Shown here: one piece after another, positions 7,700 to 16,048 of the stretch
How positions within the stretch are numbered: the first letter of the stretch is position 1
Layout: each line of letters begins with the position of its first letter
Assembly: GCA_937885465.1 (NCBI GenBank)
Contig: CAKZZM010000204.1
Span: forward strand, 1-47,074
Direction: 5' to 3'
DNA from: an uncultured Bacteroidales bacterium
Lineage (GTDB): Bacteria > Bacteroidota > Bacteroidia > Bacteroidales > Paludibacteraceae
DNA: 47,074 bases
Position numbers and translations under genes: made by a program
The notes under the pieces: model-generated
What the model was told of the DNA's origin: nothing
The model's input: the letters and a program-made list of their open reading frames with translations, nothing else
Databases searched by the model: none

Positions 7700-8775
7700 A
7701 AACAACACCATTCACGGATATTCATATTGCACTCGGTGCAAAGATGCACGAGTTTGCCGGATATAACATGCCTATTCAGTACGGCACCATCGCTGCCGAA
7801 CACCGATGCGTAAGAGAAGCAGTAGGCGTATTTGACGTCAGCCACATGGGAGAGTTTTGGGTGAAAGGCGAAAAAGCTGAAGCATTTCTGCAGCGAATCA
7901 CCACTAATGATATCCGCAAAATCAGTGCCGGTAAAGCACAATATACCTGCTTTCCTAACGGGAAAGGCGGTATAGTGGATGACCTTATTATATATAAGTA
8001 CAGCACTACCAAATTCTTCCTTGTCGTCAATGCCGCCAATGTGCAGAAAGACTGGGACTGGGTCTGCAAGCAAAATGAAGAGGGACACTTCGACTGCCAA
8101 ATCGAAAACGCGTCCGACAGATACGCACAACTTGCCGTTCAAGGACCTAAGGCGACAGAGGTCCTGCAACAACTGACCGACGCCAACCTGAGTGCGATAC
8201 CCTATTATGCGTTTCGCGAATGGTCATTCGCAGGCGTGCAACCCGTGATTATATCCAACACAGGATACACGGGAGCAGGAGGATTTGAACTATATTTCGC
8301 TCCGGAACACGGGAAACGGATTTGGGACGCCATCTTCAAAGTCGGTGAGGGTTACGGCATACAGCCTATCGGTTTGGGGGCACGCGATTCGCTCAGATTA
8401 GAGAAATGGTATTGCCTCTACGGGCACGATATCGACGATACCACCTCTCCATTAGAGGCGGGCTTAGGGTGGATAACAAAGTTTGTTGACGGGAATGATT
8501 TTATCGACCGACCGCTCTTAGAGCAGCAAAAGGCGGAAGGCGTGAAGCGAAAATTAGTGCATTTCGTTATGAAAGAGCGCGGCATAGCACGCAACGGATA
8601 CGAGATATGCAATGCTGAAGGACAAACGATAGGTAATGTAACATCAGGTATTATGATACCTGACTCAACCGACTCTATCGGTATGGGATATGTTCTCACA
8701 CCCTACTCTGCCTTCGACGGCATAATATATATTAAGATTCGCGATAAACTTATACCTGCAAAAGTGGTTAAGTAA
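7693..8775 (+). CDS. gcvT: glycine cleavage system T protein (aminomethyltransferase)
   Basis: GcvT transfers the aminomethyl carbon from lipoyl-GcvH to tetrahydrofolate, releasing ammonia. The 360-residue length is normal. Typical segments are the N-terminal MPIQYGTIAAEHRCVREAVG, FDVSHMGEFWVKG, the folate region around NDIRKISAGKAQYTCF, LAVQGPKA, ISNTGYTGAGGFELYF, LGARDSLRLEKWYCLYGHD and SPLEAGLGW. The start overlaps the pepT stop by seven bases. The partner P protein is encoded at 22733-25561 on the other strand; no GcvH gene is in this window, so the system is dispersed. A strong terminator follows immediately. Confidence 0.97.
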   Translation: MLKTTPFTDIHIALGAKMHEFAGYNMPIQYGTIAAEHRCVREAVGVFDVSHMGEFWVKGEKAEAFLQRITTNDIRKISAGKAQYTCFPNGKGGIVDDLIIYKYSTTKFFLVVNAANVQKDWDWVCKQNEEGHFDCQIENASDRYAQLAVQGPKATEVLQQLTDANLSAIPYYAFREWSFAGVQPVIISNTGYTGAGGFELYFAPEHGKRIWDAIFKVGEGYGIQPIGLGARDSLRLEKWYCLYGHDIDDTTSPLEAGLGWITKFVDGNDFIDRPLLEQQKAEGVKRKLVHFVMKERGIARNGYEICNAEGQTIGNVTSGIMIPDSTDSIGMGYVLTPYSAFDGIIYIKIRDKLIPAKVVK

Positions 8776-8776
8776 A

Positions 8777-8810
8777 CAAAAAACGGCAACAGAGTTGCCG
8801 TTTTTTTGTT
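8777..8810 (+). terminator. Rho-independent terminator after gcvT
   Basis: The inverted repeat AAACGGCAAC / GTTGCCGTTT with an AGA(G) loop is followed by a run of seven T. It ends the lipoprotein-pepT-gcvT transcript. The remaining bases up to the end of the ribH gene at 8906 show no other signal. Confidence 0.9.
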
Positions 8811-8905
8811 TTCTCATCCTTTATTTCCACTCGAAACTATCGCATCAATCCGTATAAAATCCTTTTAGGTAGGCGGGAAATGTTAGGTTAGCAGGAACTA
8901 CAATT

Positions 8906-9388
8906 CTATTCAAGGTTTGCCATACGGATAGCGGTATAAGCTCCTTCCGTTCCTTTATTACCGAGTTCTCCGCCTGCTCGCTGCAATGCTTGTTGCTGAT
9001 TGAGGGTAGTCAGTACTGAAAATATGACCGGTGTCTCCCCCCGAGCATTCAGGTATGCCACCCCTTGCGTTACACTCAGGCATACATAATCGAAGTGCGG
9101 AGTGTCGCCTTTAATAACGCAGCCGATAACGATTATAGCATTCACTCTTCCCACAAACTGCGATGCCGCGTAGGTCAGCTCCACCGCACCGGGCACATGC
9201 TGCACAATGATTCTATCCTCCGGCACACCTGACTCTTTGAGTGTTTGCACCGCACCTTCTGCCATCGCGTATGTGACCTCGCTATTCCAGTCTGCCACTA
9301 TTATAGCATAGCGCTGACCTCTTAAGATGTCAGCGCTCGGCAATTTATTCGGATCGTAGTCCGATAGGTTATGTAATACAGTAGCCAT
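8906..9388 (-). CDS. ribH: 6,7-dimethyl-8-ribityllumazine synthase
   Basis: RibH condenses 5-amino-6-ribitylaminouracil with 3,4-dihydroxy-2-butanone 4-phosphate in riboflavin synthesis, usually as a 60-mer or decamer in the cytoplasm. The 160 residues contain IIVADWNSEVTYAMAEGA, QHVPGAVELTYAA, IIVIGCVIKGDTPHFDYVC (with the conserved catalytic-region His) and TPVIFSVLTTLNQQQALQRAGGELGNKG. It starts two bases after the stop of the TPR membrane protein upstream, so the two are one operon, an arrangement also known in other Bacteroidetes. No FMN riboswitch is visible. The identification is secure. Confidence 0.96.
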   Translation of the reverse strand: MATVLHNLSDYDPNKLPSADILRGQRYAIIVADWNSEVTYAMAEGAVQTLKESGVPEDRIIVQHVPGAVELTYAASQFVGRVNAIIVIGCVIKGDTPHFDYVCLSVTQGVAYLNARGETPVIFSVLTTLNQQQALQRAGGELGNKGTEGAYTAIRMANLE

Positions 9389-9390
9389 AA

Positions 9391-10059
9391 TTATTGCACG
9401 ATATACTTATCTATATCTTGTGCCTCATTGCTGCGTGGATATTTATCTTTGATCTGACGGAATGCTTTTTGAGCCTCTTTGTCCTTACCTAACTCTTGAT
9501 ACACAAAAGCAGCTTTCTTTAGTGCCATAGGAGCCACAATCTCGTTCTTCGAATCAGCAGCCGCCTCAAAAGCCTTTGCAGCCTTGCCGTACTCTTCCAT
9601 CTCTACGTATGTATCGCCCAGAAGCATCTTGGCAGCAGGAGAGATATTCCTATCGTTAGCGTCAAAACGCTTAAGATATTCGGCAGCCTCCTCATATTCG
9701 CCTAACTTATATTCGCAGATACCTGCGTAGAGGGCTGCCAACTTACCGGCTTTGTAGTGCTTATAATCGTCAGCAATCTGCGCAAAACCAATGCAATCGG
9801 CATTATAGCCATTGAGAGCAGTTTGGAAATCACCTTTGTCGAAATAGATTACTGCCTTTGCATTTTCAGAACCGGCCTCTTGAGACTTAGGCTCAAACAC
9901 ATAGCGGTTGAGTAAAATAAAACCTAAAATAACAACGATAATACCTGTAATCACCCATGTGATAATATTGGCATTACGCTCAATCCATTGCGCCGAAGCA
10001 GAGAGTTGCTCTTGCACCTCCTCAACTGCCTCCGGCTGTTTTTGTCCTTTTTTTGCCAT
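9391..10059 (-). CDS. TPR-repeat membrane protein (YfgM-like)
   Basis: The 222-residue product has a cytoplasmic charged N-terminus (MAKKGQKQPEAVEEVQEQ), one transmembrane helix at about residues 33-53 (IITWVITGIIVVILGFILL) and then a soluble part of tetratricopeptide repeats (GDFQTALNGYNA, YKAGKLAALYAGICEYKLGEYEEAAEYLKRF, AKMLLGDTYVEMEEYGKAAKAFEAA, MALKKAAFVYQELGKDKEAQKAFRQIKDKYP). This single-anchor plus TPR layout resembles YfgM, a chaperone partner near the translocon, but an exact role is not shown. It is the first gene of the operon with ribH and has a good promoter about 100 bases upstream. Confidence 0.85.
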   Translation of the reverse strand: MAKKGQKQPEAVEEVQEQLSASAQWIERNANIITWVITGIIVVILGFILLNRYVFEPKSQEAGSENAKAVIYFDKGDFQTALNGYNADCIGFAQIADDYKHYKAGKLAALYAGICEYKLGEYEEAAEYLKRFDANDRNISPAAKMLLGDTYVEMEEYGKAAKAFEAAADSKNEIVAPMALKKAAFVYQELGKDKEAQKAFRQIKDKYPRSNEAQDIDKYIVQ

Positions 10060-10156
10060 TTTATAATAATTTTTCAGTTATCATTTATTTTCGGAACGAT
10101 GCCGAAATACTCATTATCTACACTTAGGATAGTTATCTCCACCCAAAAAGCGATGC

Positions 10157-10164
10157 AAAGATAC
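10157..10164 (-). promoter_or_regulatory. -7 element of the TPR protein-ribH promoter
   Basis: The minus strand reads TAGTATCTTTGCATCG, containing TATCTTTG, an exact TAnnTTTG box. No good TTTG lies at -33. The leader would be about 90 bases. Confidence 0.6.
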
Positions 10165-10222
10165 TATTTTTTTTTGATATGCAGAAATAATAATGTTATT
10201 TTTTGCAAAAAATAAATAATAG

Positions 10223-10254
10223 TTTGCTATTGCAGACGATAAATACTAATTTTG
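10223..10254 (+). promoter_or_regulatory. Bacteroidetes promoter for the structured RNA
   Basis: TTTG at 10223-10226 and TAATTTTG at 10247-10254 are separated by exactly 20 bases, a perfect phylum promoter on the plus strand. No open reading frame follows; instead a folded segment ending in a T-run follows, so the product should be RNA. The predicted start is near 10260. Confidence 0.75.
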
Positions 10255-10259
10255 ATAGT

Positions 10260-10491
10260 GGTTATAGTCCATGATATAAAGTAGGGTTCTTGCAAGTCAG
10301 AGATCGGAAAACTCAACAAATATCATATTCCGAGACCTCTTATGCATCAATGGCGTGCTGCTACTTAGTCGCCGAGACCTTCCCTCAGGGGAAGTAGCGC
10401 AGAAAGTCGGGCAGATTACAAAGATTCATAACGTTTCAAATCCTGTTTTCAGGAGTTTTCTCGCATAAAGTACAGCAAGAACTCTTTTTTT
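10260..10491 (+). ncRNA. structured non-coding RNA, possibly 6S-like
   Basis: This stretch lies in the 450-base gap between the TPR gene and the FadL-like gene and has no coding potential. The ends pair: GTTCTTGC (10286-10293) with GCAAGAAC (10475-10482), followed by seven T (10485-10491) as a terminator. A second stem pairs GAAAACTC (10307-10314) with GAGTTTTC (10453-10460). Inside are a hairpin TCCTG/CAGGA (10441-10454) and an apical CTACTT...AAGTAG region enclosing CTTCCC/GGGAAG. A long rod with closing stem, open centre and apical stem, roughly 200-230 bases, resembles 6S RNA, which sequesters RNA polymerase. The conserved RNase P, tmRNA and SRP motifs that I know are not seen. That it is an RNA gene is fairly sure; the class is a guess. 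Confidence 0.6.
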
Positions 10492-10509
10492 GTGCCTATA
10501 AGTGATTAG

Positions 10510-11607
10510 TTACCCGCCATATCTCCACGCGAATGTGAAGACGATGCGGTTAGTTATCGACTTAATGGCAGAATCGGTCTGCACAAATGTGTGTTCAGGG
10601 AAGAACGAAAGCAACTTAGGCTGCTGCGAATAGGAGAACTGATATGCCATACCTGCCACAAAATATGCAGACCGCCACGAGAACCCTAACGAGGCATAGT
10701 GCCTTTGGTCAATAAAGGAAAAGGCATAACCCGCATTAATAAATCCGTTTCTTGCAAACACATACTCCCCACCCGCTTTCAAAAGATGCATATCAGGCGT
10801 GAGGTGAGTGCCATCGTGATAGTAATCATACTCTACTGACACTAATCCTTTTTCTCTTGCTTGAAAAGCCATACCGACCACAGTCCGCATCGGTAGCCTT
10901 TTCATATCCGAGACCCATATCGGACTATGCACGGCAGCTCCAAGACGCAACCACCTTGCAGGACGATATATAACGCCACCGCGGATAGTAAAGCCGAGAT
11001 TGCTTATCTTCGTGTCATCGAAGATAGTATCAGATACCTCACTTTCAATGAGGGAATTCAGTGTGCGCAGCGACATACCCGCTCCCAAATACACCTTATT
11101 GCTGATATTCATGCCGTAATCCATCGAGTAATCGTCAATCCTGCTGTTAGCGTAGGCATGAAATGTCTGCTCGCGTCTGGAAAACGGCGGCACCACATAA
11201 GCTTTCCACTCCTCCCTATCATATTCCTTTCGGCTGTAAGAGAACGACAAACCTTGATGCAAAACGCCTGTTTGCCTGTTGCTGTTGGTGCGGAAATGGA
11301 ACAGCCAAGAGAAGGATGTCAGTGAGCCCGACCAAATATTGTAGTTGCTGTTCGAGCGAGATATATTACTCTTCACATCGAAGGCAATCGACACCTCGCT
11401 CCTCCTATACAGTCCTATTGAAGCGGGATTATCGGCTGTTGCGGACATGTCACCACCTATCGCCGCCATCGCACCCGACATACCCATATACCGCGCAGTA
11501 CCCGTTATGCCGGTTGGAGTTAGCAATGAGCGGGCATACTCGCCTGAATCTGCAAATACCCATGCAGACGACAAAATCAACAACAATATGTAGAAATACT
11601 TACGCAA
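10510..11607 (-). CDS. outer membrane beta-barrel protein (FadL/OmpP1-like)
   Basis: The 365-residue product has a signal peptide (MRKYFYILLLILSSAWVFA) and then TARYMGMSGAMAAIGGDMSATADNPASIGLYRRSEVS, the typical N-terminal hatch segment of FadL/OmpP1/TodX-type porins, which carry hydrophobic solutes across the outer membrane. Alternating aromatic strands follow and the last strand ends in an aromatic pattern (NRIVFTFAWRY). The start is TTG at 11607, chosen because it directly begins the signal peptide and there is no in-frame ATG nearby. It lies 12 bases after radA on the same strand and is probably co-transcribed. The substrate is unknown. Confidence 0.82.
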   Translation of the reverse strand: MRKYFYILLLILSSAWVFADSGEYARSLLTPTGITGTARYMGMSGAMAAIGGDMSATADNPASIGLYRRSEVSIAFDVKSNISRSNSNYNIWSGSLTSFSWLFHFRTNSNRQTGVLHQGLSFSYSRKEYDREEWKAYVVPPFSRREQTFHAYANSRIDDYSMDYGMNISNKVYLGAGMSLRTLNSLIESEVSDTIFDDTKISNLGFTIRGGVIYRPARWLRLGAAVHSPIWVSDMKRLPMRTVVGMAFQAREKGLVSVEYDYYHDGTHLTPDMHLLKAGGEYVFARNGFINAGYAFSFIDQRHYASLGFSWRSAYFVAGMAYQFSYSQQPKLLSFFPEHTFVQTDSAIKSITNRIVFTFAWRYGG

Positions 11608-11619
11608 TGTATATTCTAT

Positions 11620-12987
11620 CTATTTTTTATTTCCGCCAAACAGAAGACGGAAGGCATCAGGTAATTTTCTTACGGGGATAACTTCTATTCCTTCAAACGA
11701 TTGAGATATCTTCTGCTCCTGCGGAATGATAATCTTCTTAAATCCGAGTTTACGGGCTTCCGTTATTCTTTGCTCTAATCGCGGCACGGGGCGTATCTCG
11801 CCTGCCAACCCGACCTCGCCTGTAAGACAAATATCTTCCGGCATAGGAATATCGGTATTAGAGGATAATATGGCAGCAAGCACGGCAAGGTCTATGGAAG
11901 GATCATTGACTCTCAGGCCGCCTGCCAGATTTACGAACACATCCTTTTGCATTAACTTAAAGCCGATGCGCTTCTCAAGTACTGCCAACAGCATATTCAG
12001 TCGCCTTTGGTCAAAACCCGTTGTCGCTCGCTGCGGTGTGCCATAAACTGCCGTACTGACTAATGCCTGCACCTCAATGAGCATCGGGCGTATTCCCTCA
12101 ACCGCTGCTGCCACCGCTATACCGGATAACTCGCCGTGGTTCTTCGTTAGCAGCAACTCCGACGGGTTACTTACTTCACGCAGTCCGTCTTGGCGCATCT
12201 CAAAGATTCCTAACTCGGAAGTGTTACCAAAGCGGTTTTTTTGAGCCCGCAGAATTCTATACAGATAATGCTGATCACCCTCGAACTGCAACACCGTATC
12301 AACAATATGTTCAAGCACTTTCGGTCCGGCAATGGAACCTTCTTTATTAATATGCCCGACGATGAAAAACGGTGTATTTGTTTCTTTTGCGTATTTGAGC
12401 AATATATTGGCACATTCGCGCACTTGGCTGAGACTGCCTATTGATGCATCTATCGTTTCTGTCCCTATTGTCTGAATGGAGTCCACAACAACTATATCAG
12501 GACGCAGCGCAGTGGTATGTTCAAGTATTCTCTCTAACGATGTCTCGCTCAGTATATATAGGTTGTCAGGTGAGCCCGCAAGTCTTTCTGCTCTCAGTTT
12601 CAGTTGTTTGGCAGACTCTTCACCCGTGGCATACAGCGTCTTCCGCTCCTTCATCTGCATCAACGCTTGCAGTGCCAATGTCGATTTGCCTATACCCGGC
12701 TCACCCCCCAGTAACACTAAACTACCCGGAACTAAGCCGCCACCTAATACGCGGTTCAGTTCGGCACTCTTCATATCTATGCGCACCTCGCTTTCGGTTG
12801 GTATATCTTCCAAACGCATAGGTGAGGCTCCACTGCCTATAATCTTCGCCTGCTTCTGTGCCAAAGTGCTTCGCTCTACCGTCTCCTCAATATATGTTCC
12901 CCACTCTCCGCATACAGGGCAACGCCCCAACTGCTTCGGAGACTTAGCACCGCACTGCTGACATACATATATAGTCTGAGTCTTCAT
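11620..12987 (-). CDS. radA: DNA repair/recombination protein RadA
   Basis: RadA (Sms) is a RecA-like, DnaB-type helicase that drives branch migration of recombination intermediates. The 455 residues show the C4 zinc finger (Cys 9, 12, 23, 26), the Walker A GGEPGIGKST (94-103), Walker B around IVVVDSIQT, the RadA signature KNRFG (250-254) and the C-terminal Lon-like domain (VFVNLAGGLRVNDPSIDLAVLAAILSS, GEVGLAGEIRPV). The length and motifs are those of the family. It lies 5 bases after the RNase Z gene, within an operon with exonuclease and dnaN upstream. Confidence 0.97.
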   Translation of the reverse strand: MKTQTIYVCQQCGAKSPKQLGRCPVCGEWGTYIEETVERSTLAQKQAKIIGSGASPMRLEDIPTESEVRIDMKSAELNRVLGGGLVPGSLVLLGGEPGIGKSTLALQALMQMKERKTLYATGEESAKQLKLRAERLAGSPDNLYILSETSLERILEHTTALRPDIVVVDSIQTIGTETIDASIGSLSQVRECANILLKYAKETNTPFFIVGHINKEGSIAGPKVLEHIVDTVLQFEGDQHYLYRILRAQKNRFGNTSELGIFEMRQDGLREVSNPSELLLTKNHGELSGIAVAAAVEGIRPMLIEVQALVSTAVYGTPQRATTGFDQRRLNMLLAVLEKRIGFKLMQKDVFVNLAGGLRVNDPSIDLAVLAAILSSNTDIPMPEDICLTGEVGLAGEIRPVPRLEQRITEARKLGFKKIIIPQEQKISQSFEGIEVIPVRKLPDAFRLLFGGNKK

Positions 12988-12992
12988 CGTTT

Positions 12993-13793
12993 CTAAGATA
13001 ATTCGTAAATTTTACTTTCCTCTGCAAGTATAGTATTCGGGAATATCGCATTTGCTTCGTTGAGAAATACTGATTGGTCAAGTATCCGAGCAGAGAAATG
13101 CCCTATAATCAGTTTTTTAGCATTCACTTTTTGTGCTATCTTAGCGGCTTGCGATGCTGTGCAATGCTGATATTTGTCAGCAGAGGCACGATATTCGTCG
13201 GTATAAGTGGCTTCGTGATATAGCACATCTACGCCGTCAACCCATTTCACGATGGACGGCTTATAACCCGTATCTGAGCAATAGGCGTATGAGAAAGGCT
13301 TCTCGCCTGTTTCTATATGTCTGCGGCGGGGCTTCTCCTCAAAAAGAAAACCGCAGGTAGGAACAGTATGGCGAAGCGGGATAGTCTTAACAGTCAGTGT
13401 GCGATCATCAAAAATCACTTCCGAGCGACGTGGATTGATATTATGAAAGATTATTGAAAAAGTTATATCGCGGCAGAAGTACTGAATAAGAGGTTTCAGC
13501 ATCTTCTCAAGATCCTGATGGGCATAGATGTGCAAATCCTGAGTGCGGTGAAGCATGCCGAAAGTGGATATCAATCCGAGTAGGCCAAAGCAATGATCAC
13601 CATGCAGATGAGAAATAAAAACGGAATACAGCCGGTTGGTATGCAGTCCCATCTTGCGAATAGTGTTCTGCGTTCCCTCACCGCAATCAATCAGGAAACA
13701 CTTATCGCACATCTCCAATATCTGTGCTGAAGGATTATTAATAACAGTGGGTAAAGCACTGCCGCAGCCTAATATTGTCAGTCGTGAAGTCAA
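12993..13793 (-). CDS. rnz: ribonuclease Z (tRNA 3' endonuclease), short form
   Basis: RNase Z cuts the 3' trailer of tRNA precursors. The metallo-beta-lactamase motifs are clear: LGCGSALP, the metal-binding SHLHGDH (His 62, His 64, Asp 66, His 67), YCSDT, HEATYTDE and the late IGHFSAR. At 266 residues it is about 40 shorter than the usual 300-310. The loss lies between GFLFEEKPRRRHI and SYAYCSDT, where relatives have a longer variable segment. The start is TTG at 13793, which overlaps the stop of the exonuclease gene (TTGA); there is no in-frame ATG before the first core strand. Confidence 0.92.
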   Translation of the reverse strand: MTSRLTILGCGSALPTVINNPSAQILEMCDKCFLIDCGEGTQNTIRKMGLHTNRLYSVFISHLHGDHCFGLLGLISTFGMLHRTQDLHIYAHQDLEKMLKPLIQYFCRDITFSIIFHNINPRRSEVIFDDRTLTVKTIPLRHTVPTCGFLFEEKPRRRHIETGEKPFSYAYCSDTGYKPSIVKWVDGVDVLYHEATYTDEYRASADKYQHCTASQAAKIAQKVNAKKLIIGHFSARILDQSVFLNEANAIFPNTILAEESKIYELS

Positions 13794-14701
13794 AATAGTG
13801 ATAATTGATTTTTTTCGCCTTTTTTAGTCGCCTTTTTCTTTGAATACATAGCGGCAAGTTGCTGCAACATATCTTCCGTCGGCGGTTGACTGCTGTTTAG
13901 CTGTTGACAATCAGTCTTTGCTCGGTTCGATGCCGACTCGGTGCGATTATTCTTTATTCTGCTTATCACTTGCTTGGTATATGCAGGAAAATCACCGTTC
14001 ATCATCCATGAGTAATAACTCGGATCGCTATCAAACACCTCTTTTACTACACTTCCCTTATATTTGCCGAAATTAAATATAATCTCGCCGTTGTCATCGT
14101 AAACTAATCTGCCGGCGAGGTCTGCCGTTCTGTTAAGAGTAGTATATTTCTCTAATTCATCAATGGTCTGCGGCACATCGTTATGCACCCTCAGTTGCGC
14201 AAGTAGTACCTCACGCGTAGCCAGCGTATCGGCATTGGCACCATGCGCTCCCTCTAACTCTTTGCCGCAGTAATGTTTATAAGCGGCAGTAAGTGTGCGA
14301 GGGGTGTGCTTCTGGAAGATAACAAAGGCATCTATAAACTTGTGCTCTGCCCGCAAATCATTATGAATACCCGCCCTCAGCAGTTCTTCCTGCAACACGG
14401 GCAAGTCAAAGTGGTTGGAGTTATAACCGGCGAGATCGCAACCTTCTATATAAGAAATAATCTCGGGAGCCAACTGCTTAAACGTAGGACATTGAGCAAC
14501 ATCGCTATCGTAGATATGGTGCACCTCCGAGGCACTCTCCGGAATATGCATCTCAGGGTTAACCCTGTAAGTGCATGAGTCAATATTTCCATTCGGGAAT
14601 TGCTTTACAAGCGACAACTCCACGATGCGATCATTAGATATATTTACGCCCGTCGTCTCTAAATCAAAAAAGACGAGCGGGCGGTTCAAAATCAGGTCCA
14701 T
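13790..14701 (-). CDS. DnaQ-like 3'-5' exonuclease with C-terminal FGKYKG domain
   Basis: The N-terminal 170 residues form an RNase H-fold DEDDh exonuclease: FFDLETTG (Asp 13, Glu 15), GYNSNHFDLPVL with the second Asp, and HGANADTLAT with the general-base His and last Asp. This is the proofreading fold of the DNA polymerase III epsilon subunit, but free-standing enzymes of this type are common. The C-terminal part contains IIFNFGKYKGSVVKEVFDSDPSYYSWMM, a small domain often found attached to such exonucleases. It lies 15 bases after dnaN and overlaps the rnz start, so replication and repair genes dnaN, exonuclease, rnz and radA are in one operon. Confidence 0.88.
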   Translation of the reverse strand: MDLILNRPLVFFDLETTGVNISNDRIVELSLVKQFPNGNIDSCTYRVNPEMHIPESASEVHHIYDSDVAQCPTFKQLAPEIISYIEGCDLAGYNSNHFDLPVLQEELLRAGIHNDLRAEHKFIDAFVIFQKHTPRTLTAAYKHYCGKELEGAHGANADTLATREVLLAQLRVHNDVPQTIDELEKYTTLNRTADLAGRLVYDDNGEIIFNFGKYKGSVVKEVFDSDPSYYSWMMNGDFPAYTKQVISRIKNNRTESASNRAKTDCQQLNSSQPPTEDMLQQLAAMYSKKKATKKGEKNQLSLF

Positions 14702-14716
14702 GTCCCTTATCTGTAA

Positions 14717-15841
14717 TTAGTCATTTAGCAGCATCGGCATTAAGAGCATCAGTACCTCCTCATTCTCCTTCTGTTCTGTCGGCAAAACAAGACCGGCGCG
14801 AGCAGCATCGGCTAACCTTAACTCTACATTATCAGAATCAATTGCACTTACCAGTTCAATCAAGAACGGAGCCTTGAAACCGATGCTGATAGGCATACCC
14901 GTATATGAGCAGGGAATAGTCTCCTCCGCAGCGGTAGAGAAATCAATGTCTTGAGCAGAAATGTTAATCAGATTATCGTTGATAACGAGTTTGAGTAACG
15001 CTGTTCCGTTATTGGCAAAGACGGCAACACGCCTGCTTGCGTTCAGCAAGGTCATCTTATCAACTACGATGCTGTTCGAGTTATTTTGAGGAATAACGCC
15101 GTTGTAATTAGGATAACGACCTTCAATTAAACGACTGATAATAACAGTATTCTCCGCCTCAAACATCACATTCTTCTGACCAAAGTAGATATTGATATCC
15201 TGCTCATCCTTCGCAATAATATTCTTGATAAGATTAGCCGGCTTCTTTGGCAATATAAAATTCGCATTTTCTGCCACCTTCAGCGCATAGTTGGTATATC
15301 TTACGAGGCGGTGAGCATCGGTTGCCACAAGAGTGATATGCTCGGTACCGAGGTCGAAATAAATACCATTCATCACGGGGCGCAACTCATCGTCTGCCGT
15401 GCAGAAGATCGTCTTATTGATTGCATCAATCAAGGTGTGAGCGGGGATGATAAACTCGCGATGCTCGTCCTCTATCTGAGGCATCTGCGGATATTCGTTT
15501 CCGTTAACGCCAATGAACGAATAATTACCGTTGGCAGTGGTGATATTCAAGCTGAACGACTGATCGTCAATCACAAAAGTAACAGGCTGCTCCGGCAACT
15601 CCTTCAATGTGTCAAGCAGCAGTTTTGCACCAAAAGCCACCTTTCCTGAGCCTTCCGCATCCGTCACCTTTATTGTGGTACGAATCGTCGTTTCACCATC
15701 TGACGCAGTCAAACTTAATGAGTCATCCTCTAAATCAAAAAGCACGCACTCGAGAATCTTCAAACTGTTTTTGCTTACTACAATGCGACTTACCGCTTGA
15801 AGTTGCTGAAAAAGCAATGAGCTGGATACATTAAATTTCAT
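14717..15841 (-). CDS. dnaN: DNA polymerase III beta subunit (sliding clamp)
   Basis: The 374-residue product is the ring-shaped processivity clamp. It starts MKFNVSSSLLFQQLQAVSRIV and shows the three repeated clamp folds: KNSLKILECVLFDLEDDSLSLTASDGETTIRT, then the middle domain with FCTADDELRPVMNGIYFDL and LVATDAHRLVRY, and the last domain ending in the VLPTEQKENEEVLMLLMPM peptide-binding region. The length is normal. It is first in a minus-strand operon and has a textbook promoter shared back-to-back with murI. Confidence 0.97.
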   Translation of the reverse strand: MKFNVSSSLLFQQLQAVSRIVVSKNSLKILECVLFDLEDDSLSLTASDGETTIRTTIKVTDAEGSGKVAFGAKLLLDTLKELPEQPVTFVIDDQSFSLNITTANGNYSFIGVNGNEYPQMPQIEDEHREFIIPAHTLIDAINKTIFCTADDELRPVMNGIYFDLGTEHITLVATDAHRLVRYTNYALKVAENANFILPKKPANLIKNIIAKDEQDINIYFGQKNVMFEAENTVIISRLIEGRYPNYNGVIPQNNSNSIVVDKMTLLNASRRVAVFANNGTALLKLVINDNLINISAQDIDFSTAAEETIPCSYTGMPISIGFKAPFLIELVSAIDSDNVELRLADAARAGLVLPTEQKENEEVLMLLMPMLLND

Positions 15842-15902
15842 ATTTTTCTTCTTTTTAATTAATTTACCATTACATTATTTGCTGCTATTTAGCAGAATAA
15901 TG

Positions 15903-15934
15903 CAAAGTTATATATTTTTTCCGATATTTGCAAA
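15903..15934 (-). promoter_or_regulatory. dnaN promoter
   Basis: On the minus strand, TTTG (15934-15931) and TAACTTTG (15910-15903) are separated by exactly 20 bases. The leader before the dnaN ATG is about 55 bases. Confidence 0.75.
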
Positions 15935-15948
15935 TAAATATTTTAATA

Positions 15949-15980
15949 TTTGTTCAAATCTTTGTTTTTTTGTAATTTTG
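15949..15980 (+). promoter_or_regulatory. murI promoter
   Basis: TTTG at 15949-15952 and TAATTTTG at 15973-15980 have a 20-base spacer. Transcription would start near 15986, which rules out the ATG at 15950 and supports ATG 16049 for murI. Confidence 0.75.
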
Positions 15981-16048
15981 TCGCACATTATTCATTGGGC
16001 ATCATATTAAGTTTAACTCTCGGCGTATTTGCCGAGCACACATCACTT

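Noticed and set aside
10260..10491. RNase P RNA, tmRNA or SRP RNA
   Set aside because: None of the conserved motifs that I know for these RNAs is present, and the size and rod-like fold fit 6S better.
11163..11681. Plus-strand open frame opposite the FadL-like gene
   Set aside because: The minus strand encodes a signal peptide and porin motifs; the plus frame is a shadow.
15950..16048. Longer N-terminus for MurI starting at ATG 15950
   Set aside because: That ATG overlaps the murI promoter, and the family begins at MKIGVFDSGYGG.
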